DNA from: Cellulosimicrobium cellulans
GTDB taxonomy: Bacteria > Actinomycetota > Actinomycetes > Actinomycetales > Cellulomonadaceae
Assembly (NCBI RefSeq): GCF_016907755.1
Contig: NZ_JAFBCN010000001.1
Location: 3,596,001-3,660,000 of the forward strand
Length of the DNA: 64,000 nucleotides
Direction of reading: 5' to 3'
Under the pieces are notes generated by a model. It saw only the letters and a list, made by a program, of their open reading frames with translations, was not told the origin of the DNA and made no database searches. The position numbers and the translations under genes were made by a program. Within the stretch, counting starts at the first letter, position 1. Every line of letters begins with the position of its first letter. This document shows, in pieces, positions 11,107 through 20,458 of the stretch.

Positions 11107-12603
11107 TCAGGCCCGGGGCGCCGACCCGGCGTGGTGACCCGACGTGGTGCTCTCCTGAGCCTGCTCCGCACGGGCGCGCTCCGCGACCTCGGCGACGGCG
11201 CGCGCGACGGCCTTGGAGACGGCGGGCTCGAACACGCTCGGCACGATGTAGCTCGCGCTGAGCTCCTCGGGTGCGACGGCGTCGGCGATGGCGACGGCAG
11301 CGGCGCGCAGCATCTCGTCCGAGATCTCGCTCGCGCCGACGTCCAGCAGCCCGCGGAAGAGGCCCGGGAAGGCGAGCACGTTGTTGATCTGGTTCGGGTA
11401 GTCGCTGCGGCCCGTCGCGACGACGGTCGCGTGCTGCGCCGCGGCGATGGGGTCGACCTCGGGCGTCGGGTTGGCGAGCGCGAAGACGATCGCGTCGTCG
11501 GCCATCGTCGCGACGTCGTCGCCCGAGAGGATGTTCGGGCCGGAGACGCCGACGAACACGTCGGCCCCGGCGAGGCCCTCGCGCAGCGTGCCGGTGAAGC
11601 CCTCGGCGTTGGTCGTCTCGGCGAGACGACGGCGGTGCTCGTCCGTGAGGTTCGCGCCCGGGTGGATCGCGCCGTGGCGGTCGAACGCGACGATGCGGCG
11701 CGCACCCTGGCCCTGCAGCAGCGAGATGATCGCGTTCCCCGCGGCGCCGACGCCCGAGACGACGATGCGCACGTCCTCGATCTGCTTGCCGACGACGCGC
11801 AGCGCGTTCGTCAGCGCGGCGAGCACGACGATCGCGGTGCCGTGCTGGTCGTCGTGGAACACGGGGATGTCCAGCTCCTCGCGCAGGCGACGCTCGATCT
11901 CGAAGCAGCGCGGCGCGGAGATGTCCTCGAGGTTGATCCCCCCGTACACGGGCGCGATCGCCTTGACCGTGCGGATGATCTCCTCGGTGTCGGTCGTGTC
12001 GAGGCACACCGGCCACGCGTCGACGCCCGCGAACTGCTTGAAGAGCGCGGCCTTGCCCTCCATGACCGGGAGGGCCGCCGCCGGGCCGATGTCCCCCAGC
12101 CCGAGGACGGCGGTCCCGTCGGTCACGACCGCGACGGTGTTGCGCTTGACCGTCAGGCGACGCGCGTCCTCGGGGCGCTCGGCGATCGCGAGGCACACGC
12201 GCGCCACGCCGGGCGTGTAGGCGCGGGCGAGGTCGGCGCGGTGGCGCAGCGGGACCTTGGGGTTGACCTCGAGCTTGCCGCCGAGGTGCATGAGGAACGT
12301 CGCGTCGCTCACGTGGCGCACGGTGATGCCGTCGAGCGCGCTGAGCGCGTCGCGGATCTGCTCGACGTGCGCGGCGTCCACGGTGTCCGCCGTGACGTCG
12401 ACGACGAGGCGGTCCGCGCCCGACTCCGAGACGTCGACGCCCGTGATCGCGGCGCCCGTCGCGCTCACGGCGGCGACGAGGTCGCTCGCGGTGCGGTGCC
12501 CGCTCGGGGCCTCGACACGCAGCGTGATGGAGTAGCTCGGGCTGGTCGCAGCGGCCTTCGCCGTCGAGGCCAGCGTCTCCGGGGCCTTCGTCTCGGACGT
12601 CAT
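11107..12603 (-). CDS. NAD(P)-dependent malic enzyme with N-terminal ACT domain
   Basis: Oxidative decarboxylation of malate to pyruvate, draining the malate made by AceB. The 498-aa chain starts at ATG 12603 after AAGGA. Residues 22-100 form an ACT-like regulatory domain (YSITLRVEAPSGHRTASDLVAAV). The catalytic part follows: YTPGVARVC, VKRNTVAVVTDGTAVLGLGDIG (in parts), PVMEGKAALFK, PVFHDDQHGTA and the Rossmann VVSGVGAAGNAI. An upstream in-frame ATG at 12675 would read through the operator, so it is rejected. First gene of the operon; divergent from the IclR gene. Confidence 0.94.
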   Translation of the reverse strand: MTSETKAPETLASTAKAAATSPSYSITLRVEAPSGHRTASDLVAAVSATGAAITGVDVSESGADRLVVDVTADTVDAAHVEQIRDALSALDGITVRHVSDATFLMHLGGKLEVNPKVPLRHRADLARAYTPGVARVCLAIAERPEDARRLTVKRNTVAVVTDGTAVLGLGDIGPAAALPVMEGKAALFKQFAGVDAWPVCLDTTDTEEIIRTVKAIAPVYGGINLEDISAPRCFEIERRLREELDIPVFHDDQHGTAIVVLAALTNALRVVGKQIEDVRIVVSGVGAAGNAIISLLQGQGARRIVAFDRHGAIHPGANLTDEHRRRLAETTNAEGFTGTLREGLAGADVFVGVSGPNILSGDDVATMADDAIVFALANPTPEVDPIAAAQHATVVATGRSDYPNQINNVLAFPGLFRGLLDVGASEISDEMLRAAAVAIADAVAPEELSASYIVPSVFEPAVSKAVARAVAEVAERARAEQAQESTTSGHHAGSAPRA

Positions 12604-12637
12604 GTTCGTTCCTTCTTCTCGTATGCTGATGCGTGTC

Positions 12638-12652
12638 TTCCGTGATGCGGAA
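12638..12652. promoter_or_regulatory. IclR-type operator between malic enzyme gene and its regulator
   Basis: TTCCG-TGATG-CGGAA is a perfect palindrome in the 131-bp divergent intergenic region. A weaker half-matching copy (TTCTCGTATGCTGAT) begins at 12616, 22 bp away. It could serve both the malic enzyme operon and the regulator's own promoter. Confidence 0.65.
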
Positions 12653-12734
12653 GGGAGCGCGGGACGGTCCCGCACTGCTCAGGCGAGGTGCGCACCCGTC
12701 GTCGGGCGGTACCAGGTGGACAGGAGATCGTGAG

Positions 12735-13547
12735 ATGGCCGAGATCTCGACGGCGACGGAGCCGACGGAGAACCAGCCAGGCGCGCGGCCTGCGAAGCCC
12801 GCCGGGGGCGTGCAGTCCGTGGACCGGGCGATCGAGCTGCTCGAGCTGCTCGCCGACTTCGGCGGCGAGTCCGGGCTCAGCGAGCTCGCGCAGCACGCCG
12901 GGCTCCCCCTGCCGACGATCCACCGGCTGCTGCGCACGCTGCTCGCCCAGGGCTACGTGCGCCAGACGCCGTCGCGCCGGTACACCCTCGGCCCGCGGCT
13001 CATCCGCCTCGGCGAGTCGGCCGGGCGCCAGCTCGGTGCCGGCGCCCGTCCGTACCTCGAGCGGCTCGCGCACGACCTCGGCGAGTCGGCGAACCTCGCG
13101 ATGATCGACCGCGACATGGCCGTCTACGTCGCCCAGGCGTCGTCCAGCCACTCGATGCGGATGTTCACCGAGGTCGGCCGGCGCGTCTACACGCACTGCA
13201 CGGGCGTCGGCAAGGCGGTGCTCGCCCAGCTCCCCGACCAGACCGTGCGGGAGATCATGGGCCGCGTGGGCATGCCGCCCGCGACGGACCAGTCGATCAC
13301 CGACGTCGACGCGCTCCTCACCGAGCTCGCGGCGACGCGCGAGCGCGGCTACGCGATCGACGACGGCGAGCAGGAGCTCGGCGTGCGCTGCTTCGCCGTC
13401 GCGGTGCCCGACGCCCCGACCCCCACCGCCCTGTCCGTCTCGGGCCCCGCGGCCCGCGTGACGTACGAGTTCGGGGAGCGGGCCGTGCCGGTGCTGCACC
13501 GCGTCGCGAGCGAGCTCACGCGCGAGCTCATCACCGCAGCGCCCTGA
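12735..13547 (+). CDS. IclR-family transcriptional regulator (AllR-like)
   Basis: A 270-aa regulator. ATG at 12735 follows CAGGAG; the longer in-frame opening at 12633 would cover the operator. The winged helix-turn-helix spans about 27-90 (VQSVDRAIELLELLADFG, then LSELAQHAGLPLPTIHRLLRTLLAQGYV). The effector domain spans 100-265 (YLERLAHDLGESANLAMIDRDMAVYVAQ, HCTGVGKAVLAQLP, RERGYAIDDGEQELGVRCFAVAVPD, in parts). AllR of enteric bacteria, a glyoxylate/allantoin sensor, belongs to the same family. Position between the two halves of the purine block, with shared palindromes at all three operons, supports the same role here. Confidence 0.92.
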   Translation: MAEISTATEPTENQPGARPAKPAGGVQSVDRAIELLELLADFGGESGLSELAQHAGLPLPTIHRLLRTLLAQGYVRQTPSRRYTLGPRLIRLGESAGRQLGAGARPYLERLAHDLGESANLAMIDRDMAVYVAQASSSHSMRMFTEVGRRVYTHCTGVGKAVLAQLPDQTVREIMGRVGMPPATDQSITDVDALLTELAATRERGYAIDDGEQELGVRCFAVAVPDAPTPTALSVSGPAARVTYEFGERAVPVLHRVASELTRELITAAP

Positions 13548-13604
13548 GGCGACGCGCGGACCCGAGCGGCCGGGCGCCGACGGGACCGGGCGTGACGGTG
13601 CGGG

Positions 13605-13649
13605 CGCGCCCTGCCGGACCGCGGAGGCTCCGTGGTCGGGCAGGGCGCG
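13605..13649. terminator. Bidirectional hairpin between the IclR and uricase genes
   Basis: Arms of 21 bases (13605-13625 with 13629-13649), one mismatch and one G-U pair, around a 3-nt loop. Placed between convergent genes, 20 bases after the uricase stop on the minus strand. Confidence 0.7.
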
Positions 13650-13668
13650 TCCGTCCGTCACGGCCGGC

Positions 13669-14610
13669 TCAGCAGAACCCGGTGACGGTCGCCCAGGCGC
13701 GCGGCTCAGCCGGCTCGCCCTCGCGCTGCACCGTCGCCTCGATGAGGCCGTAGGGGCGGTCGGCCGCGAAGAACACCTCGTTCGGGTTGTCGAGGCCGAA
13801 CGGCGCCAGGTCCACGAGGAAGTGGTGCTTGTTCGGCATCGAGAACTTGATCTCGGCGATCTCCGGGACGGCCTCGAGGACCGCCTTGCCCATCGCGAAC
13901 AGCGTCTGCTGCAGCGCGAGCGAGTGCGTCGTCGCGAACGCCTCGAGCTGGATCGCGCGGACCTTCGCGTACACGGCGTCGAAGTCGACGTCCGTCGTCG
14001 TGTAGCGCCAGCGCGAGGTGACCGACGTCGCGAGGATGCGGTCGTTCGTCTCCACGAGGGTCGTGTAGCGGTCGCGCGGGAACCCGTGGAACTCCGAGCC
14101 CGTCGACTTGAGCACGACGAGGTCCGTGAGGCCCGAGACGACGAAGACCTCGTCGCCGTCGCGCTGGACGACGGTCGTGCGCGTCTCCTGGTTGTTCCGG
14201 ACGAACGCGTGGTCGTGCTCGCCCTCCGCGGTCTCGATGCGGTTCCAGGAGTACTGCTCGATCTCCCAGCGGCCGCCCTCGATCCACTCGAAGTCCTCGA
14301 CGAAGTGCCGGCCGAGGCGGATCGCGAAGTCCTCGATCGCGCCGACGCCGTCGCGGGCGAACGCGTAGATCGTGTTCTTCTGGGTGTCGGTGGCGACGCA
14401 CCGGGAGTTGTCGCCCTCCAGGTGCGTGGCCTCCTGCCCGCCCCGCAGCTGCGAGGAGACGTTGAGGTCGGTGATCTCGTGGCGAGGCGTGGCGCGGTCG
14501 ACGCGCACGAGGCGCACCTCCGCCTTGCCCCACTGGTTGTCGCCCAGGACGATGGCCCCGCTGCTCTGCGTGGCCGCCGGCTGCGCGGCGGTCGTGGTGG
14601 TGGTGCTCAT
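13669..14610 (-). CDS. Urate oxidase (uricase)
   Basis: Cofactor-free oxidation of urate to 5-hydroxyisourate; 313 aa, tandem T-fold. Seen: VLGDNQWGKAEVRLVRV, the substrate-side Thr in CVATDTQKNTIYAFA, the glutamine/arginine region, and the C-terminal half with IKFSMPNKHHFLVDL and NPNEVFFAADRPYGLIEATV. It ends in TGFC rather than a peroxisomal SKL signal, as expected for bacteria. ATG 14610 follows GAGGGAGCTGAC, a ribosome site overlapping the uraH stop. Third gene of uraD-uraH-uricase, so the three steps urate to allantoin are made together. Confidence 0.96.
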   Translation of the reverse strand: MSTTTTTAAQPAATQSSGAIVLGDNQWGKAEVRLVRVDRATPRHEITDLNVSSQLRGGQEATHLEGDNSRCVATDTQKNTIYAFARDGVGAIEDFAIRLGRHFVEDFEWIEGGRWEIEQYSWNRIETAEGEHDHAFVRNNQETRTTVVQRDGDEVFVVSGLTDLVVLKSTGSEFHGFPRDRYTTLVETNDRILATSVTSRWRYTTTDVDFDAVYAKVRAIQLEAFATTHSLALQQTLFAMGKAVLEAVPEIAEIKFSMPNKHHFLVDLAPFGLDNPNEVFFAADRPYGLIEATVQREGEPAEPRAWATVTGFC

Positions 14611-14611
14611 G

Positions 14612-14980
14612 TCAGCTCCCTCGATAGGTCGAGTAGGCGAACGGGCTGAGCAGGACGGGGACGTGGTAGTGCTGCTCAGCGCTCGCCACCCGGAAGACGA
14701 TGACGACCTCCGGGTAGAAGGACACGGTGTCTCGCCGGTCGAAGTACTCGCCCGTGTCGAACACGAGCCGGTACGTACCGGGGACGAGGGTCTCGGGCCC
14801 GAGCTCGGGCACACGACCGTCGTCGTTCGTGCGGGAGGACGCCACCAGGGACCAGCCCTGCCCCGTCGTCCTGTCCGCGATCTCCGGAGCCGCCTCCAGG
14901 CGGACGGCGATCCCCTCGGCGGGCCTACCGCTGGCCGCGTCGAGTACGTGCGTGGTGATGTGGCTGGCATGGGTGCTCAT
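14612..14980 (-). CDS. uraH: 5-hydroxyisourate hydrolase (transthyretin-like)
   Basis: Hydrolyses 5-hydroxyisourate to OHCU. The 122-aa transthyretin-like protein has the catalytic histidine near the start (ITTHVLDAASGRPA), the central arginine region, a second histidine in EQHYHVPVLLSPFAYSTYRGS, and the diagnostic C-terminal YRGS that distinguishes the enzyme from true transthyretin. The ATG overlaps the uraD stop (ATGA) and the stop nearly touches the uricase start. Confidence 0.96.
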   Translation of the reverse strand: MSTHASHITTHVLDAASGRPAEGIAVRLEAAPEIADRTTGQGWSLVASSRTNDDGRVPELGPETLVPGTYRLVFDTGEYFDRRDTVSFYPEVVIVFRVASAEQHYHVPVLLSPFAYSTYRGS

Positions 14981-15474
14981 GGGATCAGCATTCCCTTCAG
15001 CCGCAGCGCGGCGATCTCGCGCAGGTTGTGGGCGGCGTTCGCCCGCTCGGTCTCGGCGTCGTTGCCGAGCCGCTCGGTGAGCTGCTCGAGGATCTCCTCG
15101 GCGCTGCGTCCGGCGGCCCGGACGAGGAACACGTGCCCGAACCGCTCCTCGTAGGCACGGTTGCCGTCCGCGAGGCGGCGCGTCACCTCGTCGTCAGAGG
15201 TGTCGACGCCGGACTGCTCGGACCGCGACATGCTCGCGTCCGCGGCGTCGCCCTGCGCGCGCTCCCCGATCCGGGGGTGGCGGGCGAGCGCGGAGTCGAC
15301 CTCGTCGTCGGTCCACGGGTCGGCCGCCGCGAGGGCGGCGTCGGCCGCGTCCTCGACGGTCGCGTAGGGGCGCCCGTCGGCGACGGCGTCGGCCCAGCGC
15401 GTCACGTGCGCGCACGCGAGGAGCACCTCGCGCGCCTCCGACGGCGACAACCGGTTGAACTCGTCCAGCGTCAT
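14977..15474 (-). CDS. uraD: OHCU decarboxylase
   Basis: Decarboxylates 2-oxo-4-hydroxy-4-carboxy-5-ureidoimidazoline to (S)-allantoin, completing urate breakdown. The 165-aa all-helical protein contains the catalytic histidine motif ARHPRIGERA, the SxxEQ-like motif MSRSEQSGV, the FGHVFLVRAAGRSAEEIL segment and terminal EIAALRLKGML. ATG at 15474 is preceded by GAGGGACACGCAGCG. The longer in-frame extension to 15648 runs across the operator and is rejected. First gene of the uraD-uraH-uricase operon. Confidence 0.95.
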   Translation of the reverse strand: MTLDEFNRLSPSEAREVLLACAHVTRWADAVADGRPYATVEDAADAALAAADPWTDDEVDSALARHPRIGERAQGDAADASMSRSEQSGVDTSDDEVTRRLADGNRAYEERFGHVFLVRAAGRSAEEILEQLTERLGNDAETERANAAHNLREIAALRLKGMLIP

Positions 15475-15526
15475 CGCTGCGTGTCCCTCTCGACGTCCGG
15501 TGGGCCGGCAGTGTCCGACCTGACCT

Positions 15527-15576
15527 GGCCTACGATGCGATTCCACATCTCGGAAGTTCGTTTCCGTCTTATGAAT
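15527..15576 (-). promoter_or_regulatory. uraD operon promoter with IclR-type operator pair
   Basis: TTCCACATCTCGGAA at 15541-15555 is the regulon palindrome. A degenerate copy (TTCCGTCTTATGAA) starts at 15562, again 21 bp on. On the minus strand the operator provides a -35-like TTCCGA (15550-15555), with 17 bp to a -10-like TAGGCC (15527-15532). This is the same geometry as at the hyi promoter. Confidence 0.65.
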
Positions 15577-15628
15577 GTACGCCGGGCGGCTCTGCCATGT
15601 CAACCACGGTCCCCCGCCGTCGGCGGCA

Positions 15629-15656
15629 TCGCACGTCGCACGTCGCACGTCGCACG
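15629..15656. repeat. Four perfect tandem copies of a 7-bp unit
   Basis: TCGCACG is repeated four times without change at 15629-15635, 15636-15642, 15643-15649 and 15650-15656. It lies in the 319-bp gap between uraD and the GNAT gene and is not part of any supported gene. Confidence 0.85.
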
Positions 15657-15726
15657 GAGGCAGCAGGACGGTGGCCCTCCGTCCTGCACACGAGGCGGGC
15701 CAGGGCCAGCTCGACTCCGGGGACGA

Positions 15727-15762
15727 CGAAGGGCCCGGCAGCAGCTGCTGCCGGGCCCTTCG
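15727..15762. terminator. Perfect 36-bp palindrome, terminator of gatCAB-GNAT operon
   Basis: Two 18-base arms meet without a spacer. It lies 31 bases beyond the GNAT stop on the minus strand and insulates it from the uraD promoter. Confidence 0.75.
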
Positions 15763-15793
15763 GTGTCGGTCGAAGCGAGGTCTGCTACCGCGC

Positions 15794-16399
15794 TCAGGAC
15801 GCGCCGAGCCCCGCCCGGAACTCGTCCTCGAGGATGCTCATGACGGTGGCGTCCGCCCAGCCGTCGCCGTCGCGGTAGACGTCGCGCAGCCGACCCTCCT
15901 CGCGGAAGCCCAACGACTCGTAGAGCATCCGTGCCCGCGGGTTGATGCTCAGCACGTCCAGGCTCACGCGGTGCAGGCGCGGACCCTCGTGCCGGACCCC
16001 GTCGGCGTCGGTCGCGCCCTCGAACGCGAACCGCAGCACCTCGAAGATCGCCTCACGACCGTAGCCGCGGCCCCGGTAGTTCGGGAGCAGCGCGAGTCGC
16101 AGGTTCGCCGAGCGGGCGTCCTCGTCGAGGTCGTTGAGCACGATCTCGCCGAGCATCTCGTCGCTCACGAGCTGACCGTCGCGCACGGCGCTCGACGTGA
16201 CGGCCCAGTCGTACCGGCCCTCGCGGTCGCTGATCGTCGCGGACCACGCGTCGATCTGGTCGCGGGTGAACGTCGCCGTCGTCCCCGTGAGCCGGTTCGA
16301 CTCCGGGTCCTGCAGCGACTCCCACATGCGGTCGGCGTCCCGCGCCTCGATCGGGCGCAGGCGCACCATCTCCCCGAGCAGGACCGGTCCGCGCGTCAC
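15794..16399 (-). CDS. GNAT acetyltransferase, RimJ/RimL type
   Basis: A 201-aa N-acetyltransferase with the acetyl-CoA loop LLPNYRGRGYGREAIFEVLRFAFE (in parts), preceded by the strand GEIVLNDLDEDARSANLRLA, and followed by RVSLDVLSINPRARMLYESLGFREEGRLR. The last segment is characteristic of the RimJ/RimL group that acetylates protein N-termini or small amines. The substrate is unknown. It begins 4 bases after gatB and probably shares its transcript. Confidence 0.88.
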   Translation of the reverse strand: MTRGPVLLGEMVRLRPIEARDADRMWESLQDPESNRLTGTTATFTRDQIDAWSATISDREGRYDWAVTSSAVRDGQLVSDEMLGEIVLNDLDEDARSANLRLALLPNYRGRGYGREAIFEVLRFAFEGATDADGVRHEGPRLHRVSLDVLSINPRARMLYESLGFREEGRLRDVYRDGDGWADATVMSILEDEFRAGLGAS

Positions 16400-16403
16400 G
16401 GCG

Positions 16404-17909
16404 TCAGCCGATCCGCTCGAGGATGAGCTCGCGCACGCGACCGGCGTCCGCCTGGCCGCGCGTCGCCTTCATGACCGCGCCGATGATCGCGCCGACCGGT
16501 CCGAGGTTCCCCCCTCGCACCTTCTCGACGACGTCCGGCTGCGCGGCGAGCGCCTCGTCGATCGCGGCGAGCAGGGCGCCGTCGTCGGAGACGACCTCGA
16601 GACCGCGCGCCGTGACGACGGCCTCCGGGTCGCCCTCGCCGGCGAGGACGCCGTCGAGGACCTGGCGGGCGAGCTTGTCGTTGATACGACCCGCGTCGAC
16701 GAGCCCCTGCAGCGCCGCGACCTGCGCGGGCGTCACGGAGAGCTCCTCGAGCGTGACCTCGTCCTGCTTCGCGCGACGGGCGAGCTCGCCCATCCACCAC
16801 TTGCGGGCACCCGCCGGGCTCGTCCCCGCCGCGACCGTCGCCTCGACGAGGTCGATCGCGCCGGCGTTGACGACGTCGCGCATCTCGGCGTCGGCGTAGC
16901 CCCACTCGCCCTGGAGGCGACGGCGGCGCGCGACCGGGAGCTCCGGGAGCCCGGCACGGATCTCCTCGATCCACTCGCGCGGGGGCGCGACGGGGACCAG
17001 GTCAGGCTCCGGGAAGTACCGGTAGTCCTCGGCGTCGGACTTCACGCGCCCCGACGTCGTGACGCCGGTGTCCTCGTGCCAGTGCCGCGTCTCCTGGATC
17101 ACGGTGCCACCGGCGTCGAGGACGGCGGCCTGGCGCGAGACCTCGTACCGGACCGCCCGCTCGACGGAGCGGAACGAGTTGACGTTCTTGGTCTCCGTCC
17201 GCGTCCCGAGCGGCGACTCGGGCGTCGGGCGCAGCGAGAGGTTCACGTCCGCGCGCACGTTGCCGCGCTCCATGCGTGCCTCGGACACGTCGAGTGCACG
17301 GAAGATGTCGCGCAGCGTCTGCACGTACGCGCGCGCGACCTCCGGCGCGCGGTCGCCCGCGCCCGTGATCGGCCGCGTGACGATCTCCACCAGCGGGATG
17401 CCGGCCCGGTTGTAGTCGACGAGCGAGTACTCCGCACCGTGGATGCGACCGGTCGCGCCGCCCACGTGGGTGTTCTTGCCGGCGTCCTCCTCCATGTGCG
17501 CACGCTCGATCTCGACGCGGAACACGGTCCCGTCCTCGAGCTCGACGTCGATCCACCCGTCGTACGCGATGGGCTCGTCGTACTGCGACGTCTGGAAGTT
17601 CTTGGGGACGTCCGGGTAGAAGTAGTTCTTGCGCGCGAACCGGCAGGTCTCGGCGATCTGGCAGTTCAGCGCAAGGCCGATGCGGATCGCGTACTCGACG
17701 GCCTTGCCGTTGACGACCGGCAGCGCGCCCGGGAGCCCGAGCGAGACCGGGGTCACCTGGGTGTTCGGCTCCGCGCCGAAGCTCACCTCGGCCGGGCAGA
17801 ACATCTTGGTCAGCGTGCCGAGCTCGACGTGCACCTCGATCCCGATGACGGGGTCGTAGCGGCGCGTGGCGTCGGCGTAGTCGACGAGGTCGACGGTCGT
17901 GGCGGTCAT
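16404..17909 (-). CDS. gatB: Asp-tRNA(Asn)/Glu-tRNA(Gln) amidotransferase subunit B
   Basis: Binds misacylated tRNA and phosphorylates the carboxylate before transamidation in the GatCAB complex. 501 aa. Catalytic cradle at 18-300 ([59 protein letters not shown] in parts, [10 protein letters not shown]), then a helical domain and a C-terminal YqeY-like tail ([21 protein letters not shown], in parts). ATG at 17909 overlaps the gatA stop (ATGA). This indicates that Asn-tRNA and/or Gln-tRNA are made by the indirect route. Confidence 0.97.
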   Translation of the reverse strand: MTATTVDLVDYADATRRYDPVIGIEVHVELGTLTKMFCPAEVSFGAEPNTQVTPVSLGLPGALPVVNGKAVEYAIRIGLALNCQIAETCRFARKNYFYPDVPKNFQTSQYDEPIAYDGWIDVELEDGTVFRVEIERAHMEEDAGKNTHVGGATGRIHGAEYSLVDYNRAGIPLVEIVTRPITGAGDRAPEVARAYVQTLRDIFRALDVSEARMERGNVRADVNLSLRPTPESPLGTRTETKNVNSFRSVERAVRYEVSRQAAVLDAGGTVIQETRHWHEDTGVTTSGRVKSDAEDYRYFPEPDLVPVAPPREWIEEIRAGLPELPVARRRRLQGEWGYADAEMRDVVNAGAIDLVEATVAAGTSPAGARKWWMGELARRAKQDEVTLEELSVTPAQVAALQGLVDAGRINDKLARQVLDGVLAGEGDPEAVVTARGLEVVSDDGALLAAIDEALAAQPDVVEKVRGGNLGPVGAIIGAVMKATRGQADAGRVRELILERIG

Positions 17910-19447
17910 CCGACCTGGCCTTCCTTCTCGATGGTGGCCGTGGGCAGCGCCGGCGCGCGGTCGAGCAGCGGCCCGCCCCACGCGCTGAGGAGCGCGGACT
18001 CGAGCGCGGCGCCCACCCGGTACATGCGGTCGTCGGCCTTGGCCGGCGCGAGGATCTGGAACCCGACGGGCAGGCCGTCGTCCGACAGGCCCGCCGGGAC
18101 CGACATCCCCGGGACCCCGGCGAGGTTCGCGGGGATCGTCGCGACGTCGTTGAGGTACATCGCGAGGGGGTCGTCGAGCTTCTCGCCGAACCGGAACGCC
18201 GTGGTCGGCGCCGTCGGGGAGACGAGCACGTCGGCCTGCTCGAACGCTGCCGCGAAGTCGCGCTGGATGAGCGTGCGGACCTTCTGCGCGCTCCCGTAGT
18301 AGGCGTCGTAGTAGCCGGCGGACAGGGCGTACGTGCCGAGGATGATCCGGCGCTTCACCTCGTCGCCGAAGCCCGCACCGCGGGTGGCGGCCATGACACG
18401 CTCCGCGGTCACCGGGCCCTCCTCGGGCTCGACGCGCAGGCCGAAGCGCATGCCGTCGAACTTGGCGAGGTTGCTCGACGCCTCCGACGGCATGATGAGG
18501 TAGTACGCGCCGAGCGCGTACTCGAAGTGCGGGCAGGAGACCTCGACGATCTCCGCGCCCAGGCCGCGCAGCAGATCCAGCGACTGCGCGAACCGCGCGC
18601 TCACGCCCTCCTGGTAGCCCTCGCCGTTGAGCTCCTTGACGACACCGACGCGCAGGCCGGTGAGGTCGCCCGTCGCACCCTGGACCGCGGCGTCGACGAG
18701 CGCCGGCGCGCGGCCGGGGATCGACGTCGAGTCACGCGGGTCGTAGCCCCCGATCAGCTCGTGGAGCAGCGCGGAGTCGAGCACGGTGCGGGTCACGGGG
18801 CCCGCCTGGTCCAGCGACGACGCCATCGCGATGAGGCCGTAGCGCGAGACGCCGCCGTACGTCGGCTTGACGCCCACGGTGCCCGTCACGGCACCGGGCT
18901 GGCGGATCGAGCCGCCCGTGTCCGTGCCGATCGCGAGGGGCGCCTCGAACGCGGCCACCGCAGCGGCCGAACCGCCGCCCGACCCACCCGGGATGCGGTC
19001 GAGGTCCCACGGGTTGCGCGTGTTGCCGAAGGCCGAGTGCTCGGTCGACGAGCCCATGGCGAACTCGTCCATGTTCGTCTTGCCCAGGATCGGCAGCCCC
19101 GCGGCGCGGATCTTCTCGACGAGCGTCGCGTCGTACGGCGGGACCCACCCCTCGAGGATCTTCGAGCCGGCCGTCGTGGGCATGCCCTTCGTCACGACGA
19201 CGTCCTTGACGGCGATCGGCACACCGGCCAGCGGGTGCAGCTCCTCGCCGGCCACGCGTCGCTCGTCGACGGAGCGCGCCGTCTCCAGCGCCTCCTCGGC
19301 GTTCACGTGCAGGAACGCGTTCACCGCGCCGTCGACCGCGGCGATGCGGTCCAGGTGCGCCTGGGTCGCGTCGACGCTCGAGAAGTCGCGCGCGGTCAGC
19401 CCCTCCGCGAGCTCCGCGGCGGACAGTCGAGTCAGGTCCTCGCTCAT
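17906..19447 (-). CDS. gatA: Amidotransferase subunit A (amidase)
   Basis: Glutaminase/amidase subunit that releases ammonia for GatB. 513 aa. The amidase signature gives the Lys-cisSer-Ser triad: VAVKDV-type segment ([12 protein letters not shown]), [17 protein letters not shown], and [15 protein letters not shown] with [14 protein letters not shown]. Separated from gatC by one base (19448) and overlapping gatB. Confidence 0.97.
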   Translation of the reverse strand: MSEDLTRLSAAELAEGLTARDFSSVDATQAHLDRIAAVDGAVNAFLHVNAEEALETARSVDERRVAGEELHPLAGVPIAVKDVVVTKGMPTTAGSKILEGWVPPYDATLVEKIRAAGLPILGKTNMDEFAMGSSTEHSAFGNTRNPWDLDRIPGGSGGGSAAAVAAFEAPLAIGTDTGGSIRQPGAVTGTVGVKPTYGGVSRYGLIAMASSLDQAGPVTRTVLDSALLHELIGGYDPRDSTSIPGRAPALVDAAVQGATGDLTGLRVGVVKELNGEGYQEGVSARFAQSLDLLRGLGAEIVEVSCPHFEYALGAYYLIMPSEASSNLAKFDGMRFGLRVEPEEGPVTAERVMAATRGAGFGDEVKRRIILGTYALSAGYYDAYYGSAQKVRTLIQRDFAAAFEQADVLVSPTAPTTAFRFGEKLDDPLAMYLNDVATIPANLAGVPGMSVPAGLSDDGLPVGFQILAPAKADDRMYRVGAALESALLSAWGGPLLDRAPALPTATIEKEGQVG

Positions 19448-19448
19448 C

Positions 19449-19745
19449 TCACTCCTCCCCGAGGATCTGCGGGACGGCGAAGCGCCCGTCCTCGGCCGAC
19501 GGCGCCGCGGCGAGGACGTCCTCGACCGGCAGCGGCGGCTCGGGGATGTCGTCCCGGAAGACGTTGGTCATCGGGAGCGGGTGGCTCGTCGCGGGGACGT
19601 CGGGCGTCGCGACCTCGCTGACCTTGGCGATGGCGTCGACGATCACGTCGAGCTCGCCGGAGAGCCGGTCCAGCTCCTCGGGTCGCAGATCGATGCGGGC
19701 CAGCGCGGCGACGCGCGCGACCTCGTCACGGGAGATGGTGGACAT
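19449..19745 (-). CDS. gatC: Amidotransferase subunit C
   Basis: Small subunit that stabilises GatA on GatB; 98 aa, normal for the family. Visible pattern: [30 protein letters not shown] (in parts) and the C-terminal [11 protein letters not shown]. Starts at 19745 or, three residues longer, at 19754. A -10-like TAGAAT (19753-19758, minus strand) ends 7 bases before the ATG at 19745, which favours that start and predicts a leaderless transcript. Confidence 0.93.
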   Translation of the reverse strand: MSTISRDEVARVAALARIDLRPEELDRLSGELDVIVDAIAKVSEVATPDVPATSHPLPMTNVFRDDIPEPPLPVEDVLAAAPSAEDGRFAVPQILGEE

Positions 19746-19752
19746 GGTCGCC

Positions 19753-19758
19753 ATTCTA
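19753..19758 (-). promoter_or_regulatory. -10 box of gatCAB, leaderless arrangement
   Basis: TAGAAT on the minus strand is followed by 7 bases and the gatC ATG, placing the expected transcription start on the A of the start codon. No convincing -35 is visible. Confidence 0.5.
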
Positions 19759-20085
19759 GTGGGGACCGACGCCATGCCCACCGCGCCGCCCCCTCCCAGA
19801 CACGCGGGTGCGACCGATGTCATCCCGCCGAGGTAGAACCCCGGCCGGGCCCGTGGTGGGGGTTCGGCGGGGTTCGGTTCTTAGGCCCGCGTGGTCGGGT
19901 CCGCGGTGGGGGTGGTCTCGGTGCTCGGGGCTGCGGCGCCGTCGCCCTGATCTGTCGGCCGTGGGTTCTTGGAGCGCCGCTTTGACGCCCCTTCGCATCC
20001 GAGCCCACCCCCACCGCTCAGCCCGTCAGCCCACCATGGCCTGGCGACCGCCCGGGCAGGCGGGCTCGGCAGGTCGAGCAGGCGA

Positions 20086-20119
20086 CCATGGCTCGTCCGA
20101 CGCTCCGGACAAGCCATGG
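20086..20119. repeat. Hairpin with CCATGG ends
   Basis: 14-base arms (20086-20099 with 20106-20119) pair with one G-U-type mismatch around a 6-nt loop. Weaker complementarity continues outward for about six more bases. Confidence 0.6.
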
Positions 20120-20344
20120 CCACCTGCCCGGTATGGCGTCGCTACGACTCGGCCCGACGTCGCCACGACGAGAGCGGGGGCCGCGACCAGCGTCGCGTGG
20201 CAGCGCGGAGCCGCGGCACACGGGGGGTGTGTGGCAGGGCGGCGGCCCGGCAACGACCGGGTGCGACCGTGGAGACATGCTCACGAATCGACACCGCGGG
20301 CAGTCGCCCGAGGTGCGTGACGACCAGGGCGAGACGGAGCAGGG

Positions 20345-20437
20345 CGGGGTGGGTGGTGGTGCCGCGTCGTGGCGGGCCTGGCGGGAGCCGCGAGGAACGA
20401 GCGGCGGATGGTAGACGCGGCACCACCACCCACCCCG
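20345..20437. repeat. 24-bp perfect inverted repeat with 45-nt spacer
   Basis: 20345-20368 is the exact reverse complement of 20414-20437. The arm contains GGGTGGGTGGTGGTGCCGC. No transposase frame lies between or beside the arms. It is located about 290 bases beyond the 5S terminator. Confidence 0.8.
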
Positions 20438-20458
20438 ACCACCCAGGGCGACCGTGCA

